A program made the position numbers and the translations under genes. This document shows, piece by piece, positions 9,289 through 18,545 of a stretch of DNA of 64,000 bases (positions are counted from its first letter, which is position 1; each line of letters begins with the position of its first letter). Source of the stretch: Candidatus Dormiibacterota bacterium (GTDB taxonomy: Bacteria > Chloroflexota > Dormibacteria > Dormibacterales > Dormibacteraceae); contig JAMXLM010000002.1 of assembly GCA_024280995.1 (NCBI GenBank), forward strand, positions 174,789 to 238,788, written 5' to 3'. Below the pieces are notes generated by a model that worked only from the letters and a program-made list of their open reading frames with translations, had not been told where the DNA came from and did no database searches.

Positions 9289-10131
9289 CTAGAGGATGTG
9301 CAGCATCGTCACGTAGAAGTACACGAGGATCGGCGGGAACAGGATCGAGTCCAGCCGGTCGAGCAAGCCGCCGTGGCCGGGGATGAGGTTTGACGAGTCC
9401 TTCACGTCGGCGATTCGCTTCATCTGCGACTCGACCAGGTCACCCACCTCGGCGCTCGTGCCGACGAGCACCCCCAGCACGATCGCATGCAGCGGGGAAT
9501 GCCCGATCACGGCGGATACCCCGATCAACATGACGATCACCGCGGCGACGACTCCCGCGATCGCTCCCTCGACCGTCTTCTTCGGGCTGATGCCCGTGAA
9601 GAAGGGATGGCGACCGAACCGGCTGCCAACGAGCAGGGCTGCCGCGTCGCTCGCCACCACGGCGAGGATGGTGAAAAGCGTCCACTGAAGCCCGTTCGGC
9701 TTCGAGGTGTAGAGCAGCAGGTAGAAGTTGAACGGCATCCCGATGTAGAGCGCGCCGGCGAGACCCATCGCCCAGCGGCTCAGGCCCTGCCGGCGGCCTG
9801 GTAGGACGAGGAACGCGCCCAGCCCGCCGACGAGCGCCAGTGCGAGCACGAGGGTCACGTCGATCTGCTTCAGCACCGTGCCGCTGAACGCGAAGAAGAT
9901 GCCGAGCGGGTAGATCAGCCAGGCCGGGGCCCTGGAGCCCATCCTCTCGGACAGGCCGCCGAACTCCCAGAGGGCGACGCCGCCAAGGACGATGACAAGG
10001 AGGTAGACGCCGTAGATCCCGACGAGGACCAGGCCGATGACGGCGCCGAGAAAGACGAAAGCGCTGAAGATCCGGACCATAAGCGGGCTCGGCTTCCAGC
10101 TCGACGTCATCGGCGCATTCTGGGTCGTCAA
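9289..10131 (-). CDS. cdsA: Phosphatidate cytidylyltransferase
   Basis: Makes CDP-diacylglycerol for phospholipid synthesis. It is a polytopic membrane protein of about 280 aa with roughly eight hydrophobic helices and the C-terminal CDS signature (KRIADVKDSSNLIPGHGG then LDRLDS). TTG 10131 overlaps the uppS stop as TTGA with AAGG just upstream, in line with the many 4-bp overlaps here. An ATG at 10110 is possible but lacks a Shine-Dalgarno. Neighbours uppS and dxr give the usual envelope-precursor cluster. Confidence 0.93.
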   Translation of the reverse strand: MTTQNAPMTSSWKPSPLMVRIFSAFVFLGAVIGLVLVGIYGVYLLVIVLGGVALWEFGGLSERMGSRAPAWLIYPLGIFFAFSGTVLKQIDVTLVLALALVGGLGAFLVLPGRRQGLSRWAMGLAGALYIGMPFNFYLLLYTSKPNGLQWTLFTILAVVASDAAALLVGSRFGRHPFFTGISPKKTVEGAIAGVVAAVIVMLIGVSAVIGHSPLHAIVLGVLVGTSAEVGDLVESQMKRIADVKDSSNLIPGHGGLLDRLDSILFPPILVYFYVTMLHIL

Positions 10132-10844
10132 CTTACCTTTGCCTGGACGTCGGGCCGGCCGCCGAAGCGACGCACTCGCGAGGCGTACTCGATCAGGGCG
10201 GCCTTCAGCTGCTCCTCGCCGAAGTCGGGCCACAGCGTCTCGCTGACGAGCATCTCGGCATAAGCGCCCTGCCAGAGCAGGAAGTTGCTCACGCGGTGCT
10301 CGCCCGCCGTGCGGATGATCAGGTCCGGGTCGGGAAGCTCGGGCTCGTACATGCGCGCCGAGATTGCCGCCTCATCGACCTCGCCCGCGGGGACGCCGTC
10401 GCGGATGAGCCGCCGCGCCGCGTCGACGATCTCAGCCCGCCCACCGTAATTCAGACAAACGTTGAGGACGCCGTTGTTGTTATTGCGCGTGCGCTCCATC
10501 GCCTCTTCGATGCGCTCCCGCATTCGCGGCGACAGGTCCTCGCGCCTGCCGCTGACCACGATGCGAACGCCGCGCTGGTGCATCTCGTCGATCTCGCGCT
10601 GCATCGTCTCGTGGAAGAGGCGCATGAGCGCGCGCACCTCCGCCCGCGGGCGAGTCCAGTTCTCGGTCGAGAAGGCATAGATCGACAGGGTGTGGACGCC
10701 GAGGTCCTCGCACGCCTGGAGGACGCGTTTGATGGCGCGCACGCCGGCGCGGTGGCCGAAGCTGGCGGGCCGGCCCTGACGGCGGGCCCAGCGGCCGTTG
10801 CCGTCCATGATGATCCCGACGTGGCGGGGGACCTGGGAGTCCAC
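10128..10844 (-). CDS. uppS: Undecaprenyl diphosphate synthase (cis-prenyltransferase)
   Basis: Extends FPP to undecaprenyl-PP, the carrier lipid for peptidoglycan. 238 aa from GTG 10844, chosen because conserved sequence begins immediately (VPRHVGIIMDGNGRWA, catalytic Asp in MDGNGRW). Also seen are FSTENWTRP, the RTAGEHRVSNFLLWQ block and WPDFGEEQ. There is no good Shine-Dalgarno, so the start is uncertain; upstream lies a palindromic spacer rather than coding sequence. It is coupled to cdsA by TTGA. Confidence 0.92.
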   Translation of the reverse strand: MDSQVPRHVGIIMDGNGRWARRQGRPASFGHRAGVRAIKRVLQACEDLGVHTLSIYAFSTENWTRPRAEVRALMRLFHETMQREIDEMHQRGVRIVVSGRREDLSPRMRERIEEAMERTRNNNNGVLNVCLNYGGRAEIVDAARRLIRDGVPAGEVDEAAISARMYEPELPDPDLIIRTAGEHRVSNFLLWQGAYAEMLVSETLWPDFGEEQLKAALIEYASRVRRFGGRPDVQAKVS

Positions 10845-10895
10845 GGGTGAGGAAAGCGTACCGGGAGGGCCTTGACATCGCCCCTCACCCCACAT

Positions 10896-10918
10896 CCCTC
10901 TCCCCTGGGGAGAGAGGG
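10896..10918. repeat. CCCTCTCCCC-type palindrome between frr and uppS
   Basis: The arms CTCTCCCC (10898-10905) and GGGGAGAG (10907-10914) form an 8-bp stem with a one-base centre, in the 82-bp gap between frr and uppS. It resembles the REP-like palindromes found between genes in many GC-rich genomes. A looser relative is at 41174-41193. It could act as an mRNA stability hairpin. Confidence 0.55.
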
Positions 10919-10926
10919 TGCCCTTC

Positions 10927-11484
10927 CTAGACCTCCATGACCTCACGCTCTTTACGTCCGGCCAGCCCGTCCACCTTCTCGATCTCGGACTCGGTGATCT
11001 TCTGCAGGCGAGCTCCGGCCCGCTTCGCCTCGTCCTCGGCCACCTCGCCCTGCTTCTGCATGCTCTCGATGCGGTGCAGCTCGTCGCGGCGGACGTTGCG
11101 GATCGCCACCCGCGCCTCCTCCGCCTTCTGGCGGACGAGCTTCACATACTCCTTGCGGCGCTCCTCGGTCAGGGGCGGGATCGGCACGCGGATCACCTGT
11201 CCGTCGTTCGCGGGGTTCAGCCCCTGGTCGCTCGTGCGCAAGGCCTTCTCCACGGCGCCGATCTGGCTCTTGTCGTAAACCTGCACGACGAGCAGGCGCG
11301 GCTCCGGCGCGCTGATCTGCGCGAGCTGGTTCAGCGGGGTGGGCGTGCCGTAGTAGGCGACCATGACCTTGTCGATCAGCGCGGGGTTGGCGCGGCCGGT
11401 GCGGATGTGCGTCAGCTCGGCGCCGAAGTGCTCGACCGATTTGTTCATCTTCGACTCCGCCTCGCGAAGGACCGGGTCGATCAC
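10927..11484 (-). CDS. frr: Ribosome recycling factor
   Basis: Splits post-termination ribosomes together with EF-G. 185 aa, exactly the family length, from GTG 11484, which overlaps the pyrH stop as GTGA and has a G-rich stretch upstream. Key signatures are [13 protein letters not shown], the [11 protein letters not shown] loop and the C-terminal three-helix bundle. Longer in-frame starts would add non-homologous sequence. Standard rpsB-tsf-pyrH-frr order. Confidence 0.96.
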   Translation of the reverse strand: MIDPVLREAESKMNKSVEHFGAELTHIRTGRANPALIDKVMVAYYGTPTPLNQLAQISAPEPRLLVVQVYDKSQIGAVEKALRTSDQGLNPANDGQVIRVPIPPLTEERRKEYVKLVRQKAEEARVAIRNVRRDELHRIESMQKQGEVAEDEAKRAGARLQKITESEIEKVDGLAGRKEREVMEV

Positions 11485-12218
11485 GTTGCAGCCCCCACGA
11501 GGGTCCCTACTTCCTCGCCCAGGATCACGCGTTCGATGTTTCCGGGGGTGAGCAGGTTGAAGACCACGATGGGCACGCCGTTGTCCATGCACAGCGTGAG
11601 CGCGGTGTTGTCCATCACCTCGATACCCCGGTTCAGCACCTCCATGTAGCCGAGGCGCTCGAACTTCGTCGCCGTCGGGTCGCGCTTGGGGTCGGCGGTG
11701 TAGACGCCGTCGACCTTCGTCGCCTTCAAGATCACGTCGGCTTCGATCTCGACGGCGCGCAGGGCGGCGGTGGTGTCGGTTGTGAAATAGGGATTGCCGG
11801 TTCCGGCGGCGAGGATCACAACGCGGCCCTTCTCCAGGTGGCGTACCGCGCGCCGGCGGATGTACGGCTCGGCGACCTGCGGCATCTGGATCGCGGTCAT
11901 CGTCCGGGCGGGGATGCCCGCACGCTCGAGCGCGTCCTGCAGCGCGAGTCCGTTGATGACCGTGGCCAGCATCCCCATGTAATCTCCCGTGGCACGATCG
12001 AACCCGCGCTCGGTCGCGGACATGCCCCGGAAGATGTTGCCGCCGCCGACGACCAGCGCGACCTGCACGCCCATCTGGTGCACGCGCTTGACCTGGGCCG
12101 CGATGGTCTCCACCACCTCGAGGTCGAGCCCGTAATCCCGCGATCCGCCAAGCGCTTCACCGCTCAGCTTGAGCAGAACGCGGTTGTACTTCGGCGCCCC
12201 GTTGAGGATTTGGTTCAG
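11481..12218 (-). CDS. pyrH: UMP kinase; no ATG/GTG/TTG start, probable CTG start
   Basis: Converts UMP to UDP. 245 aa if started at CTG 12218, matching the family length. The essential N-terminal nucleotide-binding segment ([15 protein letters not shown]) is encoded in frame, but between the upstream in-frame TAA and GTG 12116 there is no ATG, GTG or TTG. Starting at 12116 would delete this segment. CTG 12218 overlaps the tsf stop as CTGA with AGGGAG just upstream. Downstream motifs include [28 protein letters not shown] and KATKVDGVY. Confidence 0.9.
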   Translation of the reverse strand: MNQILNGAPKYNRVLLKLSGEALGGSRDYGLDLEVVETIAAQVKRVHQMGVQVALVVGGGNIFRGMSATERGFDRATGDYMGMLATVINGLALQDALERAGIPARTMTAIQMPQVAEPYIRRRAVRHLEKGRVVILAAGTGNPYFTTDTTAALRAVEIEADVILKATKVDGVYTADPKRDPTATKFERLGYMEVLNRGIEVMDNTALTLCMDNGVPIVVFNLLTPGNIERVILGEEVGTLVGAAT

Positions 12219-12826
12219 GACTCCCTGATGTTAAATCGCGCGAAGCGCCGGACCGTGATGTTCTCCTGGAGCTTGGAGATGTTCTCCGCGATGAGCTGCT
12301 GCACGGTGTGCCCAGGCTCGCGGAAGTAGTCCTGCTCCATGAGGCAGTTGTGCTTCAGGAAATCCTCGATCTGACCCTCGACGATGCGTGGGATCACCTG
12401 CTCGGGCTTGCCGTCCTGGCGAGCCCTTGCCTCGTAGACCTCGCGCTCGGCGACGAGCACTTCATCGGGAACGTCGTCACGAGAGACCCATCGTGCGCCG
12501 AAACCGGCGACCTGCAGCGCCAGCTCCTTGGCAAGCTTGCGAAAGTCCGGGCCTTTGGCGACGAAGTCCGTCTCGCAGTTGACCTCGATCAGCACGCCGA
12601 GCTGCGGCGGGAAATCGGGTGAGGTGGCGTGGAGGTAGGACTCCACGACGCCCTGTCCGGTCGCCCGGTCGGCGCGCTTGGCCGCCCTGGCGATGCCTTT
12701 CTCGCGCAGGATGGTGAAAGCCTTCTGAATGTCGCCGCCGGCCTCCTCGAGGGCGCGCTTGCAGTCCATCATGCCGGCGCCCGACATCTCGCGAAGCTGC
12801 CTGATCTGGTCGGTGCTCACGGCCAT
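12215..12826 (-). CDS. tsf: Elongation factor Ts, short form
   Basis: Nucleotide exchange factor for EF-Tu. 203 aa, the short Thermus-like type rather than the ~280-aa E. coli type. The N-terminal UBA-like helix ([19 protein letters not shown]) and core ([15 protein letters not shown]) are clear. ATG 12826 shares its A with the rpsB stop (TGATG). Its own stop overlaps the inferred CTG start of pyrH. Confidence 0.96.
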   Translation of the reverse strand: MAVSTDQIRQLREMSGAGMMDCKRALEEAGGDIQKAFTILREKGIARAAKRADRATGQGVVESYLHATSPDFPPQLGVLIEVNCETDFVAKGPDFRKLAKELALQVAGFGARWVSRDDVPDEVLVAEREVYEARARQDGKPEQVIPRIVEGQIEDFLKHNCLMEQDYFREPGHTVQQLIAENISKLQENITVRRFARFNIRES

Positions 12827-13674
12827 CAGCGGGCCTCCTCGTCGTCCGCGCCACGGCCGATGAACTCTTCTTCCGAGACGGTTGGCAGGTAGTCCTCCTC
12901 GTCCTCGAGGTATTCCTCGATCTCCTCGTAGCGCGGCGTCTCCAGGAACTCGCGCTCCTCGACCTCGGGCAGGATCTCGCCCCGGGCGGCAGCCTCCTGG
13001 CGGCCTTCCTGGCAGGCGTCGGCGATCTTCCCCGTGAGCAGCTTGACGGCGCGGATGGCGTCGTCGTTGCCTGGGATGACGTAAGTGATGAGGTCGGGGT
13101 CGCAGTTCGAGTCGGTGATCGCGACCACCGGGATCTTGAGGCGATTGGCCTCGGTCACCGCGATGTGCTCCTTGCGGGGATCGACCACGTACAGCGCGCC
13201 CGGGAGCCGCTTCATGTCGGCGATGCCGTCGAAGTGGAACATCAGCCGGTCGAGCTCGTCCTGGAGACGCTTGGCCTCCTTCTTCGGCATCTGCTCGAAC
13301 TGGCCGTCCTGCTGCATCTTGCGCAGCTCCTGAAGGCGCTCGATGCGCTTCTTGACGGTGCTGAAGTTGGTCAGCATGCCGCCCATCCAGCGGCGGTTGA
13401 CGAAGTACATCCCGCATCGCGCGGCCTCGGTCTGGATGGTTTCCTGAGCCTGCTTCTTCGTGCCGACGAACAGCACCGGCCGGCCGCTGGCGGCGACGTT
13501 GCGGGTGAAGTCCCACGCGTCGTCGAGCAGGCGCACGGTCTTCTGCAGGTCGATGATGTGGATGCCGTTGCGGGCGGTGAAGATGTAGGTCTTCATCTTC
13601 GGGTTCCAGCGGCTGGTCTGATGCCCGAAATGGACACCCGCCTCCAGCAGCTGCTTCAAAGTCACTTGAGCCAC
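12826..13674 (-). CDS. rpsB: 30S ribosomal protein S2 with acidic C-terminal tail
   Basis: 282 aa from GTG 13674. Conserved S2 blocks: [58 protein letters not shown]. The last ~50 residues form a Glu/Asp-rich tail beyond the S2 core. It heads the rpsB-tsf-pyrH-frr transcription unit and is probably autoregulated through its leader, as S2 is elsewhere (known family behaviour, not shown here). Confidence 0.97.
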   Translation of the reverse strand: MAQVTLKQLLEAGVHFGHQTSRWNPKMKTYIFTARNGIHIIDLQKTVRLLDDAWDFTRNVAASGRPVLFVGTKKQAQETIQTEAARCGMYFVNRRWMGGMLTNFSTVKKRIERLQELRKMQQDGQFEQMPKKEAKRLQDELDRLMFHFDGIADMKRLPGALYVVDPRKEHIAVTEANRLKIPVVAITDSNCDPDLITYVIPGNDDAIRAVKLLTGKIADACQEGRQEAAARGEILPEVEEREFLETPRYEEIEEYLEDEEDYLPTVSEEEFIGRGADDEEAR

Positions 13675-13726
13675 GTTTCGCTACTCCTGTTCTACTTCCG
13701 CCCGGTTCTCGCCTCCGTCTGGAAGT

Positions 13727-13809
13727 CCGGCGCCGAGGCGCCGGTGGGAGGACAGGGTCTTGCCCCGGGCGTGCTTACTCAGTCGCTTGGACTGGCGTCA
13801 AAGAGTATA
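13727..13809 (-). promoter_or_regulatory. rpsB leader: candidate promoter and strong hairpin
   Basis: In the 152-bp topA-rpsB gap, minus-strand TTGACG (13801-13796) and TAAGCA (13777-13772), 18 nt apart, form a candidate promoter; TATACT (13809-13804) is an alternative -10. Within the leader, CCGGCGCC-GA-GGCGCCGG (13727-13744) is a perfect 8-bp hairpin, possibly a terminator for topA or part of an S2 autoregulatory structure. Confidence 0.4.
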
Positions 13810-13826
13810 CCCAGCCGGGCTGAAGG

Positions 13827-16103
13827 CTAAGCGACGTCCTTCTTGACGCCCTTCGGGCCAGGGCACTTCGGGTAGTCGGAGCACGACTTGAAGGGACCGA
13901 ACCGCCCGCGGCGCTCGACGAGCGGCTTGCCGCAGATCGGGCATGGCTCGTCCAGGACCTTCGGGCCCTCGCGGCGCTTGCCGTCCTTGCCGATGTTCGC
14001 CCGGTACTTGCAGTCGGGATAGCGGGAGCAGGCGACGAACGGGCCGTAGCGTCCGGTGCGCTCGACGAGGTCCCCCTCCCCACACTGCGGGCACTTCTCG
14101 CCGGTCGGCTTCGATTCCGTCTGCGCGGCGTCGCGCTTGATGTACTTGCACTCCGGGTAGCCGGAGCAGCCGATGAACTCGCCGTACCTGCCCGTGCGCA
14201 GCTGCAGCGGCCGGCCGCAGTTGGGGCATGGCTCCTCGAGCAGCTTTGGCTGCGGCGCTTCGCCCGTCGGCGTCAGAGCGCGGCGGAACTTGCACTTCGG
14301 GTAGCGGGAGCAGCCGAGGAACGGCCCGAACCGGCTGGCCTTGCGGACCAGGTGGCCTTCGTGGCACTCGGGGCACACCTCGTCGGTCTCCGCCGGCGTG
14401 GCCTCCTCGGCGGCGGTGAGCATGCGCTGCAGCGGGCCGTAGAAGTCCTTCACCACGGGCACCCACTCCTGCTTGCCGCTCTCGACCTCGTCGAGTCGTT
14501 TCTCGAGCTTGGCCGTGTAGCCGTCGTCGGAGATGGTCTTGAAGTGGTCGACCATCAGCGAGTTCACGGCCTCGCCGGTGATCGTCGGGTGCAGCCGGCG
14601 CTCCTTGACCTCGACGTAGCCGTGGTCCTTGATCGTCTCGACCGTCGGCGCGTACGTCGACGGGCGGCCGATGCCGCGCTGCTCGAGCTCCTTGATCAGC
14701 GTCGCCTCGGTGTAGCGCGGCGGCGGCTGGCTGAAGTGCTGCTCGGGCTTCAGGCCGTGGTAGTCGAGCGGCTCAGCAGCCTCGAGTCTCGGCAGCTCGG
14801 TCTCGCCGTTCTCGTCGCGGCCCCAGACCTTGTAGAAGCCGTCGAAGGTCAGCACCGACCCGTTCGCCCGGAAGATGTACTCGCCCCCCTCGATCTCGAC
14901 CTGGGTCTGGTCGTAGACCGCGGGCGCCATCCGGCTTGCGACGAACCGACGCCAGACGAGGTCGTAGAGCCTGTACTGGTCGGGCGTGAGGTGCTGGCGG
15001 ATCGAGTCAGGAGTGCGATTGACGTCCGTCGGCCGGATCGCCTCGTGCGCGTCCTGCGCACCGGGGGTCGCCTTCGAGGCCCTCGCCGCGCCGAGGTACT
15101 TCTCGCCGTGCTGGGCCTTGATGTAGGCCTTGACCCGCGCGTCGGCCTCGGCGCTGATCCGCGTCGAGTCGGTACGCATATAGGTGATCAGACCGGTGGA
15201 TCCCTCGGTGCCAAGCTCGACGCCTTCGTACAGCTGTTGGGCGACTCGCATCGCCACCCGAGGACGCATGCGAAGCCGGCTGGACGCGTCCTGCTGAAGG
15301 GTCGAGGTGATGTACGGCGGGTTCGAGCTCTTGGTGCGGCGCTTCTGCTCGACGCCAAGCACGCTGTAAGCCGCGCCCTCGAGCCGGCGGACGATGTCCT
15401 GCGCCTCGGCCTCGCTGTGGACCTCGAACTTGTCGTCTCCACCCGCCTTCGGACGGTGGAGGCGGGCCGTGAAGTGGTTCGGGTCGGCGCGCTTCGAAAG
15501 CTCGACGTCGACGGTCCAGGACTCGACCGGGACGAACTTTCTGATCTCCTCCTCGCGGTCGACGACCAGGCGCAGCGCGACCGACGACACGCGCCCCGCG
15601 CCGATGCCCTTCTGGACCTTCGCCCACAGGAACGGGCTCAGCCGGAACCCGACCAGGCGGTCGACGACGCGGCGCGCCTGCTGGGCGTTGACCAGGCGCA
15701 TGTCGATGCCCCTCGGCGCCTCGAGCGCGCGGCGCACGGCGTCGGACGTGATCTCGTGGAATTCGATCCGCTTCGGGTCGCGGATCTTCAGGACCTCGGC
15801 AAGGTGCCAGGCGATCGCCTCGCCCTCGCGGTCGGGGTCGGAGGCCAGGATGACCTCGGCGTCCTTCTTGGCCGCCGAGCGCAGCTCGTTGATCGTCTTT
15901 CGCCGGCTTTCGACCACCTCGTAGTGAGGCTTGAAGCCGTCGTCGACCTCTACGCCCATCTCCTTTTCGGGCAGGTCGCGGACGTGGCCCATCGAGGCCC
16001 GGACGTCGTAACGGTCCCCCAGGAACCGCTTCAGAGTCCTGGCCTTCGCAGGCGATTCGACGATGATCAGACCTTCTGGCACAGCTTCTTCTTTATTCCC
16101 CAA
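13827..16103 (-). CDS. topA: DNA topoisomerase I with four C-terminal zinc ribbons
   Basis: Type IA topoisomerase that relaxes negative supercoils. 758 aa: Toprim domain with IVESPAKARTLKRFLG and DPDREGEAIAWH, active-site Tyr308 in LITYMRTDSTRIS, then four tandem C4 zinc-finger units (each CPxC...C...C, about residues 590-750) ending near the C-terminus. ATG 16103 is preferred. It lies between dprA upstream and rpsB downstream, the common dprA-topA neighbourhood. Confidence 0.96.
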   Translation of the reverse strand: MGNKEEAVPEGLIIVESPAKARTLKRFLGDRYDVRASMGHVRDLPEKEMGVEVDDGFKPHYEVVESRRKTINELRSAAKKDAEVILASDPDREGEAIAWHLAEVLKIRDPKRIEFHEITSDAVRRALEAPRGIDMRLVNAQQARRVVDRLVGFRLSPFLWAKVQKGIGAGRVSSVALRLVVDREEEIRKFVPVESWTVDVELSKRADPNHFTARLHRPKAGGDDKFEVHSEAEAQDIVRRLEGAAYSVLGVEQKRRTKSSNPPYITSTLQQDASSRLRMRPRVAMRVAQQLYEGVELGTEGSTGLITYMRTDSTRISAEADARVKAYIKAQHGEKYLGAARASKATPGAQDAHEAIRPTDVNRTPDSIRQHLTPDQYRLYDLVWRRFVASRMAPAVYDQTQVEIEGGEYIFRANGSVLTFDGFYKVWGRDENGETELPRLEAAEPLDYHGLKPEQHFSQPPPRYTEATLIKELEQRGIGRPSTYAPTVETIKDHGYVEVKERRLHPTITGEAVNSLMVDHFKTISDDGYTAKLEKRLDEVESGKQEWVPVVKDFYGPLQRMLTAAEEATPAETDEVCPECHEGHLVRKASRFGPFLGCSRYPKCKFRRALTPTGEAPQPKLLEEPCPNCGRPLQLRTGRYGEFIGCSGYPECKYIKRDAAQTESKPTGEKCPQCGEGDLVERTGRYGPFVACSRYPDCKYRANIGKDGKRREGPKVLDEPCPICGKPLVERRGRFGPFKSCSDYPKCPGPKGVKKDVA

Positions 16104-16145
16104 ACCGGACGCTTGTTCCGCCGACCGGCTCTCGGGGCAGGCATC

Positions 16146-16991
16146 CTACGCCCGTTCTTTGCCGCGGCGCAACGCCCTTACATACCCTTCTTGGTGCCTT
16201 TTAACCACCCCATCCAGCTCCAGGGCGGTCAGCCGGCCGAGTACGTCTGAGATCGGAAGCTGAAGCTTCCGGGCCAGCTCCGAGGCGTTTACAGCCAGAA
16301 CGTCCGAGAGGTGGAAAAGGATGCCGTCCCGCTCCGGCGGGAGCTTGAATCCGAGACCCGCCGGGGTCGCCAGAGGGTCGTCCAGGACCTCCCCACCTTG
16401 GCTCAGGACCGACAGGACATCGCGAGCGTTCTGGACCAGCCCCGCGCCGTCTCGGAGCAGCGCGTGGGTGCCCACCGAGAGCGGCGAGAAGATGCTGCCC
16501 GGGACGGCCATTACCTCTTTATGTAGGTCGAGCGCGGCCTCGGCCGTGATGAGCGCCCCAGACCCCTCGGCGGCCTCCACCACGAGCACCACATCGGAGA
16601 GCGCGGCCATCGTGTAGTTGCGTGCCGGGAAGTTGTGGCGGCGTGGCGCGGTGCCGTCTGGGAACTGGCTGACCAGCGCCCCGCCTCCGGCGAGGATCGC
16701 TTCGGCCAGGACCGTGTGCGCCGTCGGGTAGATGACGTCCACGCCTGTGCCCATGACCGCGACGGTCACACCGCCGGCGTTGAGGGCTCCGCGGTGCGCG
16801 GCGGCGTCGATCCCCAGCGCGAGGCCGCTGACGACAACGACGCCGGCGCGCGCCAGCTCGAGGGCCAGCTGCTCCGCCACCGCTTCCCCATAAGGGGACG
16901 GCCGGCGTGAGCCGACGATGGCGACACGCGGACCATCAGGCGGCGGCCATCGCCCCCGCGTGCGCAGCCGGGTTGCGTCAGGCGGCGACAT
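16146..16991 (-). CDS. dprA: DNA processing protein DprA/Smf, lacking the N-terminal SAM-like domain
   Basis: Loads RecA on incoming single-stranded DNA during transformation. 281 aa, shorter than the usual 300-370: it starts almost directly at the Rossmann-like DprA core (VAIVGSRRPSPYG, SGLALGIDAAAH, FPARNYTMAALS, GSGALITAEAALD), followed by a C-terminal winged-helix segment. The N-terminal helical domain of longer homologues is missing. ATG 16991 overlaps the comM end by 14 bp, so the two are cotranscribed. Confidence 0.92.
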   Translation of the reverse strand: MSPPDATRLRTRGRWPPPDGPRVAIVGSRRPSPYGEAVAEQLALELARAGVVVVSGLALGIDAAAHRGALNAGGVTVAVMGTGVDVIYPTAHTVLAEAILAGGGALVSQFPDGTAPRRHNFPARNYTMAALSDVVLVVEAAEGSGALITAEAALDLHKEVMAVPGSIFSPLSVGTHALLRDGAGLVQNARDVLSVLSQGGEVLDDPLATPAGLGFKLPPERDGILFHLSDVLAVNASELARKLQLPISDVLGRLTALELDGVVKRHQEGYVRALRRGKERA

Positions 16992-18486
16992 CGTTCAATC
17001 GAAAGCCCAGCGCCTCGAGGACGTGCTGCTCCTCGATCTCCGAGGAGCCGTCGAGGTCGGCCGCCGTCCTCGCCACACGCCACGCGCGGTGGAACCCTCG
17101 TGCAGTCATGCCTCGTTGCGCCGACCAGCGCTCGAGCGTCCGCCGGGAGTGCGGCGCCAGGCCGGCAAGCTGGCGGAGGCGTGGCGGCTTGAGCTGGGCG
17201 TTGAGACAGCCCTGGCGGTCGAGCTGGCGGCGACGGGCGGCGACCACCCGCGCCCGCACTGTGGCGGTCGGCTCACCCCGAGGCTCGGACGCCAGCTGCT
17301 CGAGCGCGACCCGGCGAACGGTCACCTGGAGGTCGATGCGGTCGAGCAGAGGTCCGGACAGCCGTCGCTGATAGGAGTCGATGGCAGCGGGCGTACATCG
17401 ACACGCCCGGATCCCGTCGCCCGCCCATCCACACGGGCACGGGTTGGTGGCGGCGACGAGCGTGAACCGGGCCGGATAGCGAACAGAACCGCCGGACCGG
17501 GTGATCGTCACCGATCCCGTCTCCAGCGGCTGGCGCAGGGCCTGCAGAACCGGCGCCTGGAACTCCGCAAGCTCGTCGAGAAACAGGACGCCGTGGCTGG
17601 CGCGGCTGATCTCGCCGGGTTGAGCGATCCCGCCGCCCCCACCGATAAGGCCTGCCGTCGAGATCGCGTGGTGCGGCGAGCGGAACGGTCGCGTCCAGTC
17701 GAGCGGAGAACCGGCCGGCAGGTCGCCGAGCAGGCTTCGAACCTGGGCGACCTCGAAAGCCTCCGAAAGCTCCAGCGGCGGGAGTATCCCGGGCAGGCAG
17801 CGGGCGAGCATCGTCTTGCCGCCACCCGGCGGGCCGCTCATCAGGAGGTGATGGCCCCCGGCCGCGGCAACCTCCAGGGCCCGCTTCGCCTCCTCCTGAC
17901 CGTGGACCTCGAGGAGGTCGTGCTCGACCGAAGAGGGCTGTTCGGTCACGGCGACGTTGGAAGTCGCCTGGTCGATCGGCTCGACGCCGGTGAGGTGGCC
18001 GACCACGGCGGCAAGCGATGGGCATGGGATCACCTCGAGGCCGCCGATCAGCGCGGCCTCGCCCGCGTCTTCCGCGGGCACGAAGACCCGCTCGTAGCCA
18101 AGCTCGTGCAGGCCCCGCGCCGCCACGAGCACCCCGTCCACATGGCGCACGGAACCGTCCAGAGCGAGCTCACCGAGGAACGCGCTCCCCGGCGGCGGGC
18201 GTTTCTCCGCGCGCGCGAGCGCGATGGCGACTGCGATAGGGAGGTCGAGGCCCGTCCCATCCTTGCGAAGCTCCGCGGGCGCGAGGTTTACCGCAAGACG
18301 CGTGGACGGGAAGTCGAGCCCGCTGTTGCGTATCGCCGAGCGCACGCGCTCTCGCGACTCCTTGACGGTCGTGGTCGCAAGACCGGTGAGGACGAACGCG
18401 ACCTCGCCACGGCCGATGTACGCCTCGACGCGAACCGGGCGCACGTCCAGGCCCACGAGCACGCACGAATCGACGCATCCGAGCAC
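16978..18486 (-). CDS. comM: ComM/YifB-family Mg-chelatase-like AAA+ protein
   Basis: Branch-migration helicase-like AAA+ ATPase linked to natural transformation. 502 aa: N-terminal LonC-like domain (VKESRERVRSAIRNSG, GLDLPIAVAIA), Walker A GPPGGGKT with Lys224, Walker B GVLFLDELAEF, Cys-rich insert NPCPCGWAGDG...CRCTP, and a C-terminal Mg_chelatase_C domain. GTG 18486 matches the family N-terminus and has TAATTT 7 nt upstream (leaderless type). Together with dprA it suggests competence capacity. Confidence 0.94.
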   Translation of the reverse strand: MLGCVDSCVLVGLDVRPVRVEAYIGRGEVAFVLTGLATTTVKESRERVRSAIRNSGLDFPSTRLAVNLAPAELRKDGTGLDLPIAVAIALARAEKRPPPGSAFLGELALDGSVRHVDGVLVAARGLHELGYERVFVPAEDAGEAALIGGLEVIPCPSLAAVVGHLTGVEPIDQATSNVAVTEQPSSVEHDLLEVHGQEEAKRALEVAAAGGHHLLMSGPPGGGKTMLARCLPGILPPLELSEAFEVAQVRSLLGDLPAGSPLDWTRPFRSPHHAISTAGLIGGGGGIAQPGEISRASHGVLFLDELAEFQAPVLQALRQPLETGSVTITRSGGSVRYPARFTLVAATNPCPCGWAGDGIRACRCTPAAIDSYQRRLSGPLLDRIDLQVTVRRVALEQLASEPRGEPTATVRARVVAARRRQLDRQGCLNAQLKPPRLRQLAGLAPHSRRTLERWSAQRGMTARGFHRAWRVARTAADLDGSSEIEEQHVLEALGFRLNDVAA

Positions 18487-18493
18487 GCGAACG

Positions 18494-18499
18494 AAATTA
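18494..18499 (-). promoter_or_regulatory. Leaderless-type -10 box of comM-dprA
   Basis: Minus-strand TAATTT ends 7 nt before the GTG start at 18486, the TANNNT spacing seen at many unit heads in this window. Confidence 0.5.
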
Positions 18500-18545
18500 G
18501 GAAGCCACGTCCGAAAAATCAGCCCAGGTTGTTAAGAAAGGGGTA

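Noticed and set aside
14352..16250. 632-aa ORF antisense to topA
   Set aside because: Arg/Leu/Val-rich shadow of a strongly conserved gene in GC-rich DNA; no motif or promoter.
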